Positions 25,676 to 33,754 of a stretch of 64,000 nucleotides of DNA are shown here, one piece after another. Within the stretch, counting starts at the first letter, position 1; every line of letters begins with the position of its first letter. The notes under the pieces are model-generated. The model searched no databases. It had not been told where the DNA came from and saw only the letters and a program-made list of their open reading frames with translations. Position numbers and translations under genes: made by a program. Source of the DNA: Microcoleus sp. FACHB-831 (GTDB taxonomy: Bacteria > Cyanobacteriota > Cyanobacteriia > Cyanobacteriales > FACHB-T130); the NCBI RefSeq assembly GCF_014695585.1, contig NZ_JACJON010000075.1, forward strand, positions 62,001 through 126,000, given 5' to 3'.

Positions 25676-27223
25676 TCACTTTTTAGAACTGCCAAAGCCT
25701 TTAGCTTGTTTCTTAGCCTTACCTCGACTATGGGCGGGCTTAGCTGGCATACTTTTGCTAGACTGAGCCTCTAAGGCAGGATCGGCGATCGCAAACTGTC
25801 TGCCGCAGTCTTTACAAACGTACCTTTGCTTTTCGTTACGATGCCCATTTTTTCTGAGTTCGGTAGAATCGCATTTGGGACATTTAATCTCGATTTTCTC
25901 TTCTTTAGCCGCTGCTTCTACCGCAGGTGCTGGGGTATTTTTCTCGGTCGCATCAGCTATCGCTGACTGCCGATCCTCTGCGGCTGCATTATCCAGAGGC
26001 GCTGGTGTTGACTCAACAAGAGGCGAAACTTTCTCTAAGCGTACTGTCGAATCCTTCGTCGCCCACTGTGGGGATAGAACCCCAGGTAGAAAAGCGGTTA
26101 AGCGCCTATCTGCTTGAGACTCCTTCGCGCTTTCTTGAGCATTTTCTGTTTCTGTCCCGTTCGCCTCGGTTGGTGTCTGTTCAACTAGAGCAACAGTAGG
26201 CATGGTGGCTGCAACATTATCCTCAGATTGATCTTGATCTAACGATGGTGCTGCCTCTAGCGGTGTTTTTTCTATCTCAACTGTTGCCAACTTTGCATCA
26301 GTATCTGGGGCAGCATTGGTTGGTTCTTCTACTACTGCTTCATCAGCAACTAAATCTTGGTCAGTAGTTTCGGCAAGATTTATAGTTGGTTCTTCTACTA
26401 CTGCTTCATCAGCAACTAAATCTTGGTCAGTAGTTTCGGCAAGATTTGTAGTTGGTTCTTCTACTGCTTCATCAGCAACTAAATCTTGGTCAGTAGTTTC
26501 GGCAAGATTTGTAGTTGGTTCTTCTACTGCTTCATCAGCAACTAAAGCTTGGTCAGTAGTTTTGGCAAGATTTGTATTTGCTTCTTCTACTTTTTCTAGG
26601 GCAACTAAATCTTGTAGAGGAGTTTCTGCAACTTCTGTTGCTGGTTCTTCTACTACTGTTTCCTCACCAACTAAATCTTGTAGAGGAGTTTCTGCAACTT
26701 CTGTTGCTGGTTCTTCTACTACTGTTTCCTCAGTAACTAAATCTTCTTCAGTAGCATCATCCTCAATATCGGTAGCTGGAGCTTTTACTTGAACAGTTTC
26801 AGCCGCGATCGCAGTTGGTGCAGAGGTTTCCCAGCCAGTCACCCTATGCTCTTGTACAACAGTAGGAGCAGGCTTCCAGTTGGGGTCTGGTTGGGGAATT
26901 TTGGGCTGAATAATAACGTGATTTACTACCTTGGGGGGAGCCAATCGACTGATGCGATCGCCTATATTTTCTGCGATCGCATACGTTACGGGAACAACCG
27001 TTGGCTTCGAGACAGCATCCCGAACCAAAGCAGCGATGTGTTCAGAATGATTGGGGGTTGGCCCATGTACATATTCAGGGGCAGTAGATACCCACGAATT
27101 TTGATTTGAGTTAATCGGTGGCGGTGGTAGTACTGGCTGCTGGTTAGACTCTTTAAGCGCGAGTGGCGGCATAAATCGCAGCGATCGCACCATCCGTCGA
27201 TAAGGCTCTAAGTGATCTGTCAT
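25676..27223 (-). CDS. Acidic tandem-repeat protein with C-terminal transposase-type zinc ribbon
   Basis: A 515-residue, mostly disordered protein. The first 140 residues are proline-rich. Residues about 160-310 consist of 20-22-residue tandem repeats of the type EEPTTNLAETTDQDLVADEA, strongly acidic. Near the C-terminus is a four-cysteine zinc ribbon, KCPKCDSTELRKNGHRNEKQ then RYVCKDCGRQF, which is the N-terminal DNA-binding ribbon of IS1/InsA-type transposases. The end is a lysine-rich tail (RGKAKKQAKGFGSSKK). No transposase catalytic domain or terminal repeats are present, so this is a domesticated ribbon on a host protein. A role in DNA binding is plausible. Confidence 0.8.
   Translation of the reverse strand: MTDHLEPYRRMVRSLRFMPPLALKESNQQPVLPPPPINSNQNSWVSTAPEYVHGPTPNHSEHIAALVRDAVSKPTVVPVTYAIAENIGDRISRLAPPKVVNHVIIQPKIPQPDPNWKPAPTVVQEHRVTGWETSAPTAIAAETVQVKAPATDIEDDATEEDLVTEETVVEEPATEVAETPLQDLVGEETVVEEPATEVAETPLQDLVALEKVEEANTNLAKTTDQALVADEAVEEPTTNLAETTDQDLVADEAVEEPTTNLAETTDQDLVADEAVVEEPTINLAETTDQDLVADEAVVEEPTNAAPDTDAKLATVEIEKTPLEAAPSLDQDQSEDNVAATMPTVALVEQTPTEANGTETENAQESAKESQADRRLTAFLPGVLSPQWATKDSTVRLEKVSPLVESTPAPLDNAAAEDRQSAIADATEKNTPAPAVEAAAKEEKIEIKCPKCDSTELRKNGHRNEKQRYVCKDCGRQFAIADPALEAQSSKSMPAKPAHSRGKAKKQAKGFGSSKK
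26319..26576. repeat. In-frame coding tandem repeat (66/63-bp units)
   Basis: Four units start at 26319, 26385, 26451 and 26514, of 66, 66, 63 and 63 bases and nearly identical. More degenerate units continue to about 26730, including a further duplicated 66-base pair. The units keep the reading frame of the acidic protein on the minus strand, so copy number can vary without breaking the gene. Confidence 0.85.
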
Positions 27224-27519
27224 ATCAAATCCGTCTGAATACTCATTGTTAATCTTTCTACCGTGCCTCTGTGTCCCTTAGCCCCTAATACCCGTGCTAC
27301 CCTGACTCATCGGCTCTTAAAAAGCTCTTAATGTGGTGTAATATACCAAATTCACCTTCTTTGAAAGGCTAACCAGCGTCGGAATGTTAGTTTTCTTAAC
27401 TTTTATTGAACCCCATATTGCCGATAGAGCCTCTTGGAATCAGGTAGGATAGGTTACAAAACGCCTGCCAAAGACAATGCCCATACCATGCGCGGGGAGT
27501 GGGAGTCAATTTAACAGCT

Positions 27520-28278
27520 ATGTATGACGAAGACGACCTAACGGTACTCGATGATATCGATGCCGAGCTAGAAAGCCCCCTGGATACCATAGAACCGCTC
27601 GATGCCGAGTCAGTTGCACCAGCGCCAGATCCAGAAGCTATGCTGGCACTGCTGGAAGCACCAGAGACACAGCAACGCATGCTGGCAACGCGAGCCTTTT
27701 GCGAACTTCAGGATGAACGAGCAATCCCCCATCTAATTCGCTTGCTAGCAGATGGATGCCCGTTAGTGCGCGTGAGTGCTGCCTATGCGTTGGGGCGCAA
27801 TCCCAGTCCAACCGCAGTAGAGCCATTAATAGTACAGCTAAACCGAGATTGGAATGGCTATGTCCGCAAGGGAGTAGTTTGGGCATTGGGAAACTGCCGC
27901 GATCGCCGATCTCTTGTACCGCTTACCGATGCCTTAAAAACTGATATTTCTGCCGTGCGTCTTTGGGCTGCAAGTGGATTGGCTCAAATGGCCTCAGTCG
28001 GCTACGAAGCAGTCGTAGCATCAATTCCACCATTAATTGAAGCATTAATGCAAGACCCCGTAGCCGCAGTCCGCAGTAACTGTGCCTGGTCATTAGGGCA
28101 ACTCTGTCGCGAACTACCCTCTAACGTCGTCTACGCTGGTGCTATTGATGGATTGATAGAAGCATTAGCGGAAGACGAAGATCTAAGCGTCCGCGAAGAT
28201 GCCAAATCAGCTTTGTTAAGAGTCGGAGATCCGCGCGGACTACAAATAATTGAAACGTTAGAAATGGAAGGAATATAG
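27520..28278 (+). CDS. HEAT-repeat protein (PBS lyase-like repeats)
   Basis: A 252-residue helical-repeat protein. After an acidic leader (MYDEDDLTVLDDIDAELESP) come about five HEAT/PBS-lyase-like repeats of the form RAIPHLIRLLADGCPLVRVS then AAYALGRN. Such repeats occur in bilin lyases (CpcE/PecE), NblB and other scaffolds. No bilin-lyase partner gene is adjacent, so a lyase role should not be assumed. ATG 27520 fits the family start; a GTG in frame lies at 27499. A hairpin terminator follows at 28286-28317. Confidence 0.83.
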   Translation: MYDEDDLTVLDDIDAELESPLDTIEPLDAESVAPAPDPEAMLALLEAPETQQRMLATRAFCELQDERAIPHLIRLLADGCPLVRVSAAYALGRNPSPTAVEPLIVQLNRDWNGYVRKGVVWALGNCRDRRSLVPLTDALKTDISAVRLWAASGLAQMASVGYEAVVASIPPLIEALMQDPVAAVRSNCAWSLGQLCRELPSNVVYAGAIDGLIEALAEDEDLSVREDAKSALLRVGDPRGLQIIETLEMEGI

Positions 28279-28285
28279 CAAAAAG

Positions 28286-28317
28286 AAACAGGGCATAATT
28301 CTATGTCTGCCCTGTTT
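28286..28317 (+). terminator. Hairpin terminator of the HEAT-repeat gene
   Basis: AAACAGGGCA (28286-28295) and TGCCCTGTTT (28308-28317) form a perfect ten-base stem just eight bases past the stop, before the convergent small secreted gene. Confidence 0.6.
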
Positions 28318-28442
28318 AATATCTAGGTATCAATTGACCGCCCAGCACATAGCTAATAGTGGGGATGAGCAACAGCTTTCTGCTTCCCCACACTTGTAAC
28401 AAAAAAGGCTATTTTCCTAACTGCTTAATCGGAGCTAGCGTA

Positions 28443-28802
28443 TTAGTCGTTTTCCCCTGTAACTTTTTCCAGAGCCTTCTGGACTTTTTGTTCGATTGAC
28501 AAGGTACCTTGGGAATTTTCGGGCCGTTTCATTTTATCTATATCAGCGGCTCCTTGGATTTCATTGAGACCTTCATTCGCTTTCTTCTGTGTCTTGTCCA
28601 GCGAGTAGGGGTCGTCTAAAACCGCCTCTTGTGCCTCTTTTTCAATCTTCAGCAGATTAGCCTCTCCGCTTGTAGGGCTAGATTTGGGGCTGCTGTAAGC
28701 AGGCATAGCCTGAGAGAACAACACCAAGGCGCAAACAAACGCAGCTAGAAGCACGCGCACCGGACGCACCCAAGCAGACAGGTTGAAGCGGAGCGATTTC
28801 AT
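28443..28802 (-). CDS. Small secreted protein, cyanobacterial
   Basis: A 119-residue protein exported by a signal peptide (MKSLRFNLSAWVRPVRVLLA, then AFVCALVLFSQAMPAYS). The mature part is charged and helical (EANLLKIEKEAQEAVLDDPY, then AADIDKMKRPENSQGTLSIE). It resembles a cyanobacterial family sometimes labelled low-temperature-induced secreted protein; I am not sure of that name. ATG 28802 is preferred because AGGAG lies ahead of it, although the frame stays open to 28871. Location is periplasm or lumen. Confidence 0.7.
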   Translation of the reverse strand: MKSLRFNLSAWVRPVRVLLAAFVCALVLFSQAMPAYSSPKSSPTSGEANLLKIEKEAQEAVLDDPYSLDKTQKKANEGLNEIQGAADIDKMKRPENSQGTLSIEQKVQKALEKVTGEND

Positions 28803-28970
28803 AAAGTAAGTTCTCCTAATTTTTTGAAGTTGGCACAATTTACGTCGTTGACCACTCCAAACATAGGTCACGACATTATTTTATTTCATCAAAATTTTGA
28901 GCCAGTGACATCTATAGCAGGGTAGATCTCCTATAATGCTTTAATGAGCAATTATTTGCCAAATATCGCC

Positions 28971-29264
28971 TCAACTGGGGGATAAAAACTCAATTCTGGG
29001 TATTAAAGGGTCTTGAACGAGTCCGAACCCGGTAAACCCCCACCTTTGAACCAAATTTTTTAACTGGCTTGCAGAAACCGACTCGACAGCAAAACGCGAA
29101 GCAACATCTGAGCCGTGAGTGTTGAGATAGCTAAGGGCATCAAAGTTTTCGCGAAACATCAACACATACCCGGCTCCAGTTTGCTCTGTATCTGGGTTGG
29201 GATGGGCAACGACATAGCGCCCATCGGCTGTTGAACGCAGCAAATAGTATACAGATGAAAGCAT
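28971..29264 (-). CDS. Conserved hypothetical cyanobacterial protein (97 aa)
   Basis: No named domain. The sequence (MLSSVYYLLRSTADGRYVVA, then GAGYVLMFRENFDALSYLN and QRWGFTGFGLVQDPLIPRI) reads like a small alpha/beta soluble protein with a conserved RWGFTGFGLVQDP end. It lies upstream of the small secreted gene, in the same direction, with a 168-base gap. Confidence 0.65.
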   Translation of the reverse strand: MLSSVYYLLRSTADGRYVVAHPNPDTEQTGAGYVLMFRENFDALSYLNTHGSDVASRFAVESVSASQLKNLVQRWGFTGFGLVQDPLIPRIEFLSPS

Positions 29265-29392
29265 GGCAACTACAAAGTTAAGTGAGAAAAAGGGATTAGG
29301 GATTGAGGATTAGGGGTTGGGAAGAGGAAGGAGCCATCAATATTTTTCCCATTCCCCATTTCTTATTACCCATTCCCCCATTCACTATTCGC

Positions 29393-30454
29393 TTATTTAA
29401 GATTTTCTAGCTTGATTCGAGGATCAACAGCCTTTAGCAGCAAGTCTGCCAATAAGTTACCCAAAATTAGCATAAAGCCGCCCATCATCAAGCTTGCCAA
29501 GACCAGGTAGAGGTCTTGAATCAGCAACCCCTGTAAAATTAGTCGCCCTAAACCAGGCCAGTTAAAGAAAAATTCCGCAATAAATGCACCACTTAATAAG
29601 CTGGCGAATTCAAAACCTAGTAGCGTCACTAGGGGATTGATAGCATTGCGGAGGGCGTGAATGTAGATGACGCGGTTTTCTGGAAGCCCCTTAGCGCGAG
29701 CAGTCTGGATGTAGTCTTGGCGCAGAACGTCTAGCAATTCCCCTCTGGTAATCCGCTGCAAACCAGCAAAGCTGGTGATCGATAGAGCAATGGTAGGCAA
29801 AATCATGTGCCAGCCGATGTCTAAAATTTGACCCAATGGGGTTAAATCTATGTGATTGATGCTGGTTCTGCCTCCGACGGGGAAAAGCGGGGAGGTCAAC
29901 TGGGCAAAGATCAGCAGTATCAGGGCGGTGATGAAGCTAGGAAACCCTTGACCCATGTAGCTCAAGACTTGCAGTATGCGATCTGCCCAACGGTTTTGGT
30001 TAACAGCGCCGACAATGCCAAGGGGAAGAGCGATCGCCCAAGTGACAATTAACGACGCGATCGCTAGTTCCAACGTCGCCCGTACCCGGTCCCACAACAG
30101 CGATGACACTGGTTGTAAATACACAAAACTCGTCCCAAAGTCCCCCTTGGTTATTACCCTCGAAAGCCACAAAAAATACTGCACCGTTGCTGATTTATCC
30201 AGCCCAAATTGTTGCTTGTATTCCTCAATTCGTTCCGGCGTAATCTTAGGATTCTGTCGCAGCGTATCCAGATAATTCCCCGGAGCAAGCTGAATAATTG
30301 CAAAACTCAGAACCGACGCTATAAGCAGGGTTAAAAGCGCCTGCCCCAGACGCTTTACTAAATAGAGAAAGGTTTCACTTGATATCAGTCTTTTGAACCA
30401 ATTCCAACCAGAATCCGAACCCTTCTCAATCGAAGAATCATTACTAGAAGTCAT
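29393..30454 (-). CDS. ABC transporter permease, peptide/nickel (DppB) type
   Basis: A 353-residue inner-membrane permease with about six transmembrane segments. The DppB-family N-terminus (FLYLVKRLGQALLTLLIASVL) and the binding-protein-dependent permease signature (EFASLLSGAFIAEFFFNWPG, LGRLILQGLL) are present, with the EAA-type cytoplasmic loop YIQTARAKGLPENRVIYIHALRN in pieces. It should pair with a DppC-like permease, ATPases and a binding protein, none of which lies in this window, so the partners are dispersed. The substrate could be peptides, nickel or another small molecule. Confidence 0.88.
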   Translation of the reverse strand: MTSSNDSSIEKGSDSGWNWFKRLISSETFLYLVKRLGQALLTLLIASVLSFAIIQLAPGNYLDTLRQNPKITPERIEEYKQQFGLDKSATVQYFLWLSRVITKGDFGTSFVYLQPVSSLLWDRVRATLELAIASLIVTWAIALPLGIVGAVNQNRWADRILQVLSYMGQGFPSFITALILLIFAQLTSPLFPVGGRTSINHIDLTPLGQILDIGWHMILPTIALSITSFAGLQRITRGELLDVLRQDYIQTARAKGLPENRVIYIHALRNAINPLVTLLGFEFASLLSGAFIAEFFFNWPGLGRLILQGLLIQDLYLVLASLMMGGFMLILGNLLADLLLKAVDPRIKLENLK

Positions 30455-30518
30455 AACAAGTGTATGAAGTATGAAGCCCTAGTTTTAGCGGCGCAACACA
30501 CGTAATAATAGCTAATAG

Positions 30519-31031
30519 CTAATATTCAACCAGCGTTACAATTGGGACATCAGGCAGCCGTTGCCGCCCACCCAAATCCTTTAACTCAATAATGAAACCA
30601 AATCCTACCAACTGACAGCCAATTTGCTGGAGTAGCTCAGCCGTAGCACTCGCCGTCCCCCCAGTCGCAATCAGATCGTCCACAATGAGAACGCGACTTC
30701 CCGGATGCAGAGCATCCTGGTGTACTTCCAGGCTATCCGTACCATACTCCAGTTCATACTCTACCCTGTGAACAAGTGCAGGTAGCTTCCCAGGCTTCCG
30801 AACCGGGATAAAGCCAATTCCCAGCTTGTAGGCTAGGGCTGCCCCAAAGATAAAGCCACGCGACTCCATCCCAACTATATATTCTGGGGATAAGCTAGCG
30901 CACTTTTCGGCTAATGTGTCAATCGTGTAGCGCAGTCCCTCTGGCTCTCGCAGGAGGGTAGTTATATCCCGAAATAGAATTCCTGGCTTGGGAAAATCTG
31001 GAATGTCGCGAATCAGAGACTTTAGATCCAT
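30519..31031 (-). CDS. apt: Adenine phosphoribosyltransferase
   Basis: A 170-residue Apt: adenine plus PRPP gives AMP, a salvage step. The PRPP-binding motif [13 protein letters not shown] and the base-side [15 protein letters not shown] are intact, and [17 protein letters not shown] is the usual N-terminus. The frame extends to 31097, but Met at 31031 begins at the normal family start. It is cytoplasmic and dimeric. No operon partner is evident. Confidence 0.94.
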   Translation of the reverse strand: MDLKSLIRDIPDFPKPGILFRDITTLLREPEGLRYTIDTLAEKCASLSPEYIVGMESRGFIFGAALAYKLGIGFIPVRKPGKLPALVHRVEYELEYGTDSLEVHQDALHPGSRVLIVDDLIATGGTASATAELLQQIGCQLVGFGFIIELKDLGGRQRLPDVPIVTLVEY

Positions 31032-31097
31032 AACGCTCGTTATATGTGGGTTGCAAGTAAAATCAACCTCTATTGCCTGGGAGAAAAGTCTACCCAA

Positions 31098-31594
31098 TAA
31101 AGTGCAAAGAGATACCTGAAAAATCGTACACTAGAAGGTTGCACACTTTTTGGCTCTTTGGTTATCGCTCGACCGCCCACATCTCCGGTTCCACCCACAC
31201 CGCCATCAAATTGCCCAACATTTGGGTTAAGACATTGGCTAATGTGGCTTTCTGGCTGGAGGGAAAAATAGACACAAGCTTAACCGCGCTTGTAGCTAAC
31301 GGGCACAAAGACGCGCTCCACAAGTCAATTATCCTGATGCAAAATATGTTTGAGTGAAAACTATAAACTATGGACTATAAACTATGGACTAAGAACGCGG
31401 GTCATTAGTAATTTCTCCGCGATATGTAGGATTCTAAAGGCTGCATACTTAGCTCGTTGGTGAAAAGCTTTAAAGTTTGAACCAAAAACAAGGGCGGCGT
31501 CTAAAGTTTAGAATCTCAGTCTAAAGCGTAAAGTCTAAAGTTAGTTTTACTCAGTCTAGTTCACCTGAAAACAGCTTTTCCAAGGAATCGTTCT
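31098..31594. other. Intergenic region between apt and DUF3038
   Basis: A 95-codon plus-strand frame (31073-31357) overlaps the apt 5' region; its last 50 codons read protein-like (LPNIWVKTLANVAFWLEG), but there is no ribosome site, so I treat it as a possible remnant only. 31356-31388 holds a 14-base direct repeat (ACTATAAACTATGG) twice in tandem. TCTAAAG-type short repeats fill 31495-31545. Confidence 0.35.
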
Positions 31595-32209
31595 GTGAGC
31601 GTAATGCCATTAAACAGTTCGCCTGCCCAGTCAACGCCTTTGATTTTGGACAGTCTGCCAGATCCACCCATTTCTCAGAGTGGGTGTCCGCGTAGAACTC
31701 GGATGCAAATTGACCTGATTTTACTGGCAATAGAAGCCCTGGAATTGGGAGGTTCGGAAGCAATGTTGGCTGTAACCTACGAGCTGGAACTTCAGGGTAT
31801 TATCAAAAATCGAGTTATGCTGTGGCGGCTACGCAGTACCAACCCTCTGCGCCGTTCTCATACGCGGCGACAACTTAGCTTGGTAGAGGCGAAAGCGTTA
31901 GTAGCGATCGCCAGCTCTTTGGCACGACGCTTAAATGGTAATATCCGCCAACTGCTACTCTACAATCAACAACTCAGCCAAAAGGATCTACCCCTCGATA
32001 CTAACTATCGCTTGTCTGAATATCTAGAACGTTTCCGCGCTCACTTCCGCAGCCGGATGAATCGACGACGAGCGATTATTGCTGCCTACAGTTCCGATGA
32101 TAAGTTGAACGAGCTAGCAATTGAGCTATTGGGTAAACTCCTATTCTGTACGGGAATGTCAGGAATGCAGCGGTTTTGGAGCAGTCTGTTTGATGGAGAG
32201 GTAATATGA
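31595..32209 (+). CDS. DUF3038 family protein
   Basis: A 204-residue cyanobacterial DUF3038 protein. The mid-region MQIDLILLAIEALELGGSEAM, AMLAVTYELELQGIIKNRVM and the C-terminal helices are the family pattern. It has no signal peptide or membrane segment. The start is GTG 31595 with AAGGA ahead, or ATG 31604. The stop overlaps the next start (ATGA at 32206-32209), so it is translationally coupled to the DUF4335 gene, its usual neighbour in cyanobacteria. The function of the pair is unknown. Confidence 0.82.
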   Translation: MSVMPLNSSPAQSTPLILDSLPDPPISQSGCPRRTRMQIDLILLAIEALELGGSEAMLAVTYELELQGIIKNRVMLWRLRSTNPLRRSHTRRQLSLVEAKALVAIASSLARRLNGNIRQLLLYNQQLSQKDLPLDTNYRLSEYLERFRAHFRSRMNRRRAIIAAYSSDDKLNELAIELLGKLLFCTGMSGMQRFWSSLFDGEVI

Positions 32210-33651
32210 CGATTCGGCGGCAGTATAGTTTGCCCAATTGCACGCTGATCTTGGAAGGGTATCCTGACGCAAGCACTACTGGTCAGCTAGACCCACGCCC
32301 CTTGATGTCTATTCTGATCAATGCAGAGTGCCATTTTGTGGGTAATAAATCGTCCCTGAGTGGCGGACGAGAATTTTTTGAAAGTTTAGTGACATCCGTC
32401 AGCAGCTATGCTCAGGGATTCTTGAGTGGAGTGCCTCACCCGCATATCCAAGGGGATAAGCCAGTTGGGGTACAGTTACACAAGGTCAGCGACCAGTTGC
32501 ACAGGTTGACAGTTCAACCAACCACAGAAAATACCCAACCAGCCCAGATTGATTTGACGACTTTGCAGCTGTTTGATTTGGTGGATGCCATAGATCAATT
32601 TCTGGCTGATAGTCGCACGCTGCCCGACTTACGTCTGGCAATACATCCAATTTCCAAGCGCTATGTTGTGGCGAACGAACCGCTGGCAAAGCGCGCTGCT
32701 CCAGCGGCGGTGGGGGTATCGACTTTGGCCGCAGCAGCACTTCTCTTTGGCTTGGTTCCGATTCCCAAAGTTGAAAAACAAAACGATCCCTTACCACAGC
32801 CCCAAGCTAGCGCAACGCCAACGAGCAGCCCCACAGCCACACTAACGCCAACACCCGCACCCACTGATAGCCCTACACCAACAGCCACACTAACGCCAAC
32901 ACCAACAGCCACACCAACAGCCACACTAACGCCAACACCCACTGATAGCCCTACACCCACACCAACAGCATCAGACTTACAGGCTCTTTTGACCTCCGGG
33001 CAAGAAATAACCGATCCGACCATACTGCGCTTTTTGGAACGGAAACTTCAAAGGAAGATAAACGAAGTCTGGCAAACCAGACAGCGGTTTGGCGAACCAT
33101 TAGCCTATAAAGTGGGCGTGGGCAAAGATGGAGCAATTGTAGGTTACGAAGGCGTCAATCAAGCTGCCAGAAATCGCGTGCAGGAAACGCCGCTACCCAA
33201 ATTGGGCTATATCCCAGCTAACAGCAGCGTCCCCAACAACGAGCCTATTGCTCAATACAAAGTAGTGTTTACAGCACGGGGCGTTCCCCAAGTTAGTCCC
33301 TGGAACGGCTACAAAGGTAAACCTGGATTAGGGCCAGAAATTACCGATCCTACACAGTTGCAGGCTTTGCAAGGGCAGCTACAAAATCAGCTCGGCCAAA
33401 ACTTGCCAACAACCCCCGCTTACTCGCGGAATTTGGTCTACCGCGTCGCTGTAACCAAAGATGGTGCTATTGCTGACTACGAGCCAAAAAATCAATCTGC
33501 TTTCGACTATGAAAAAGAAACTCCCCTGCCTAACTTAATCAAGTCCAGCGATGCAACGCCTGCTATTCCCCAAGAACCTATGGCTCAATTCCAAGTAGTG
33601 TTCAAACCCCAGCAGGGTGTAGAAGTCGCGCCGTTACCTGACAGACGCTAA
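32206..33651 (+). CDS. DUF4335 family protein with proline/threonine linker
   Basis: A 481-residue protein. The N-terminal domain (RQYSLPNCTLILEGYPDAST, then LMSILINAECHFVG) is DUF4335. A transmembrane helix (AAVGVSTLAAAALLFGLVPI) at about 167-186 is followed by a long PT-rich linker (PTPTATLTPTPAPT). The C-terminal half has two copies of a module beginning (E/G)ITDPTxLxxLxxxL and ending PxAQFKVVF, so it is duplicated internally. Topology suggests a cytoplasmic N-domain and an external or lumenal C-domain. It is coupled to the DUF3038 gene by a four-base overlap. Confidence 0.82.
   Translation: MTIRRQYSLPNCTLILEGYPDASTTGQLDPRPLMSILINAECHFVGNKSSLSGGREFFESLVTSVSSYAQGFLSGVPHPHIQGDKPVGVQLHKVSDQLHRLTVQPTTENTQPAQIDLTTLQLFDLVDAIDQFLADSRTLPDLRLAIHPISKRYVVANEPLAKRAAPAAVGVSTLAAAALLFGLVPIPKVEKQNDPLPQPQASATPTSSPTATLTPTPAPTDSPTPTATLTPTPTATPTATLTPTPTDSPTPTPTASDLQALLTSGQEITDPTILRFLERKLQRKINEVWQTRQRFGEPLAYKVGVGKDGAIVGYEGVNQAARNRVQETPLPKLGYIPANSSVPNNEPIAQYKVVFTARGVPQVSPWNGYKGKPGLGPEITDPTQLQALQGQLQNQLGQNLPTTPAYSRNLVYRVAVTKDGAIADYEPKNQSAFDYEKETPLPNLIKSSDATPAIPQEPMAQFQVVFKPQQGVEVAPLPDRR
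32812..32970. repeat. Low-complexity proline/threonine coding repeat
   Basis: Units such as ACACTAACGCCAACACCC recur about eight times with short variations, encoding PTATLTPTP-type segments of the linker in the DUF4335 protein. Confidence 0.8.
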
Positions 33652-33684
33652 TCCGTTTTAAGTTGTAGAGGCGGTTGTTTGTTA

Positions 33685-33722
33685 TGCACCAAATATTTCT
33701 GAAATCCGAAATATTTGGTGCA
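33685..33722. terminator. Bidirectional hairpin between convergent genes
   Basis: TGCACCAAATATTTC (33685-33699) pairs perfectly with GAAATATTTGGTGCA (33708-33722), a 15-base stem with an eight-base loop. It lies between the stop of the DUF4335 gene and the stop of the penicillin-binding protein gene. Confidence 0.65.
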
Positions 33723-33754
33723 GATGGAATTAAAAATTGAGTTCGGCAGTTTAC

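Noticed and set aside
26319-26576. Regular 63/66-bp repeats as a possible CRISPR array
   Set aside because: The units are directly adjacent without spacers, keep a coding frame, and no cas genes are present.
26316-26792. Plus-strand 158-codon frame rich in serine and threonine
   Set aside because: It is the antisense reading of the acidic tandem repeats of the minus-strand gene; it has no ribosome site and consists only of repeat translation.
27520-28278. Phycobilin lyase CpcE
   Set aside because: HEAT-like repeats alone do not prove lyase function, and no CpcF partner or phycobiliprotein gene is adjacent.
29393-30454. Complete peptide-transport operon
   Set aside because: Only a single permease gene is present; no ATPase, second permease or binding protein lies nearby.
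31073-31357. 94-codon plus-strand frame near apt
   Set aside because: It overlaps the apt 5' region, lacks a ribosome site, and only its second half looks protein-like; kept as a possible remnant in the spacer entry only.
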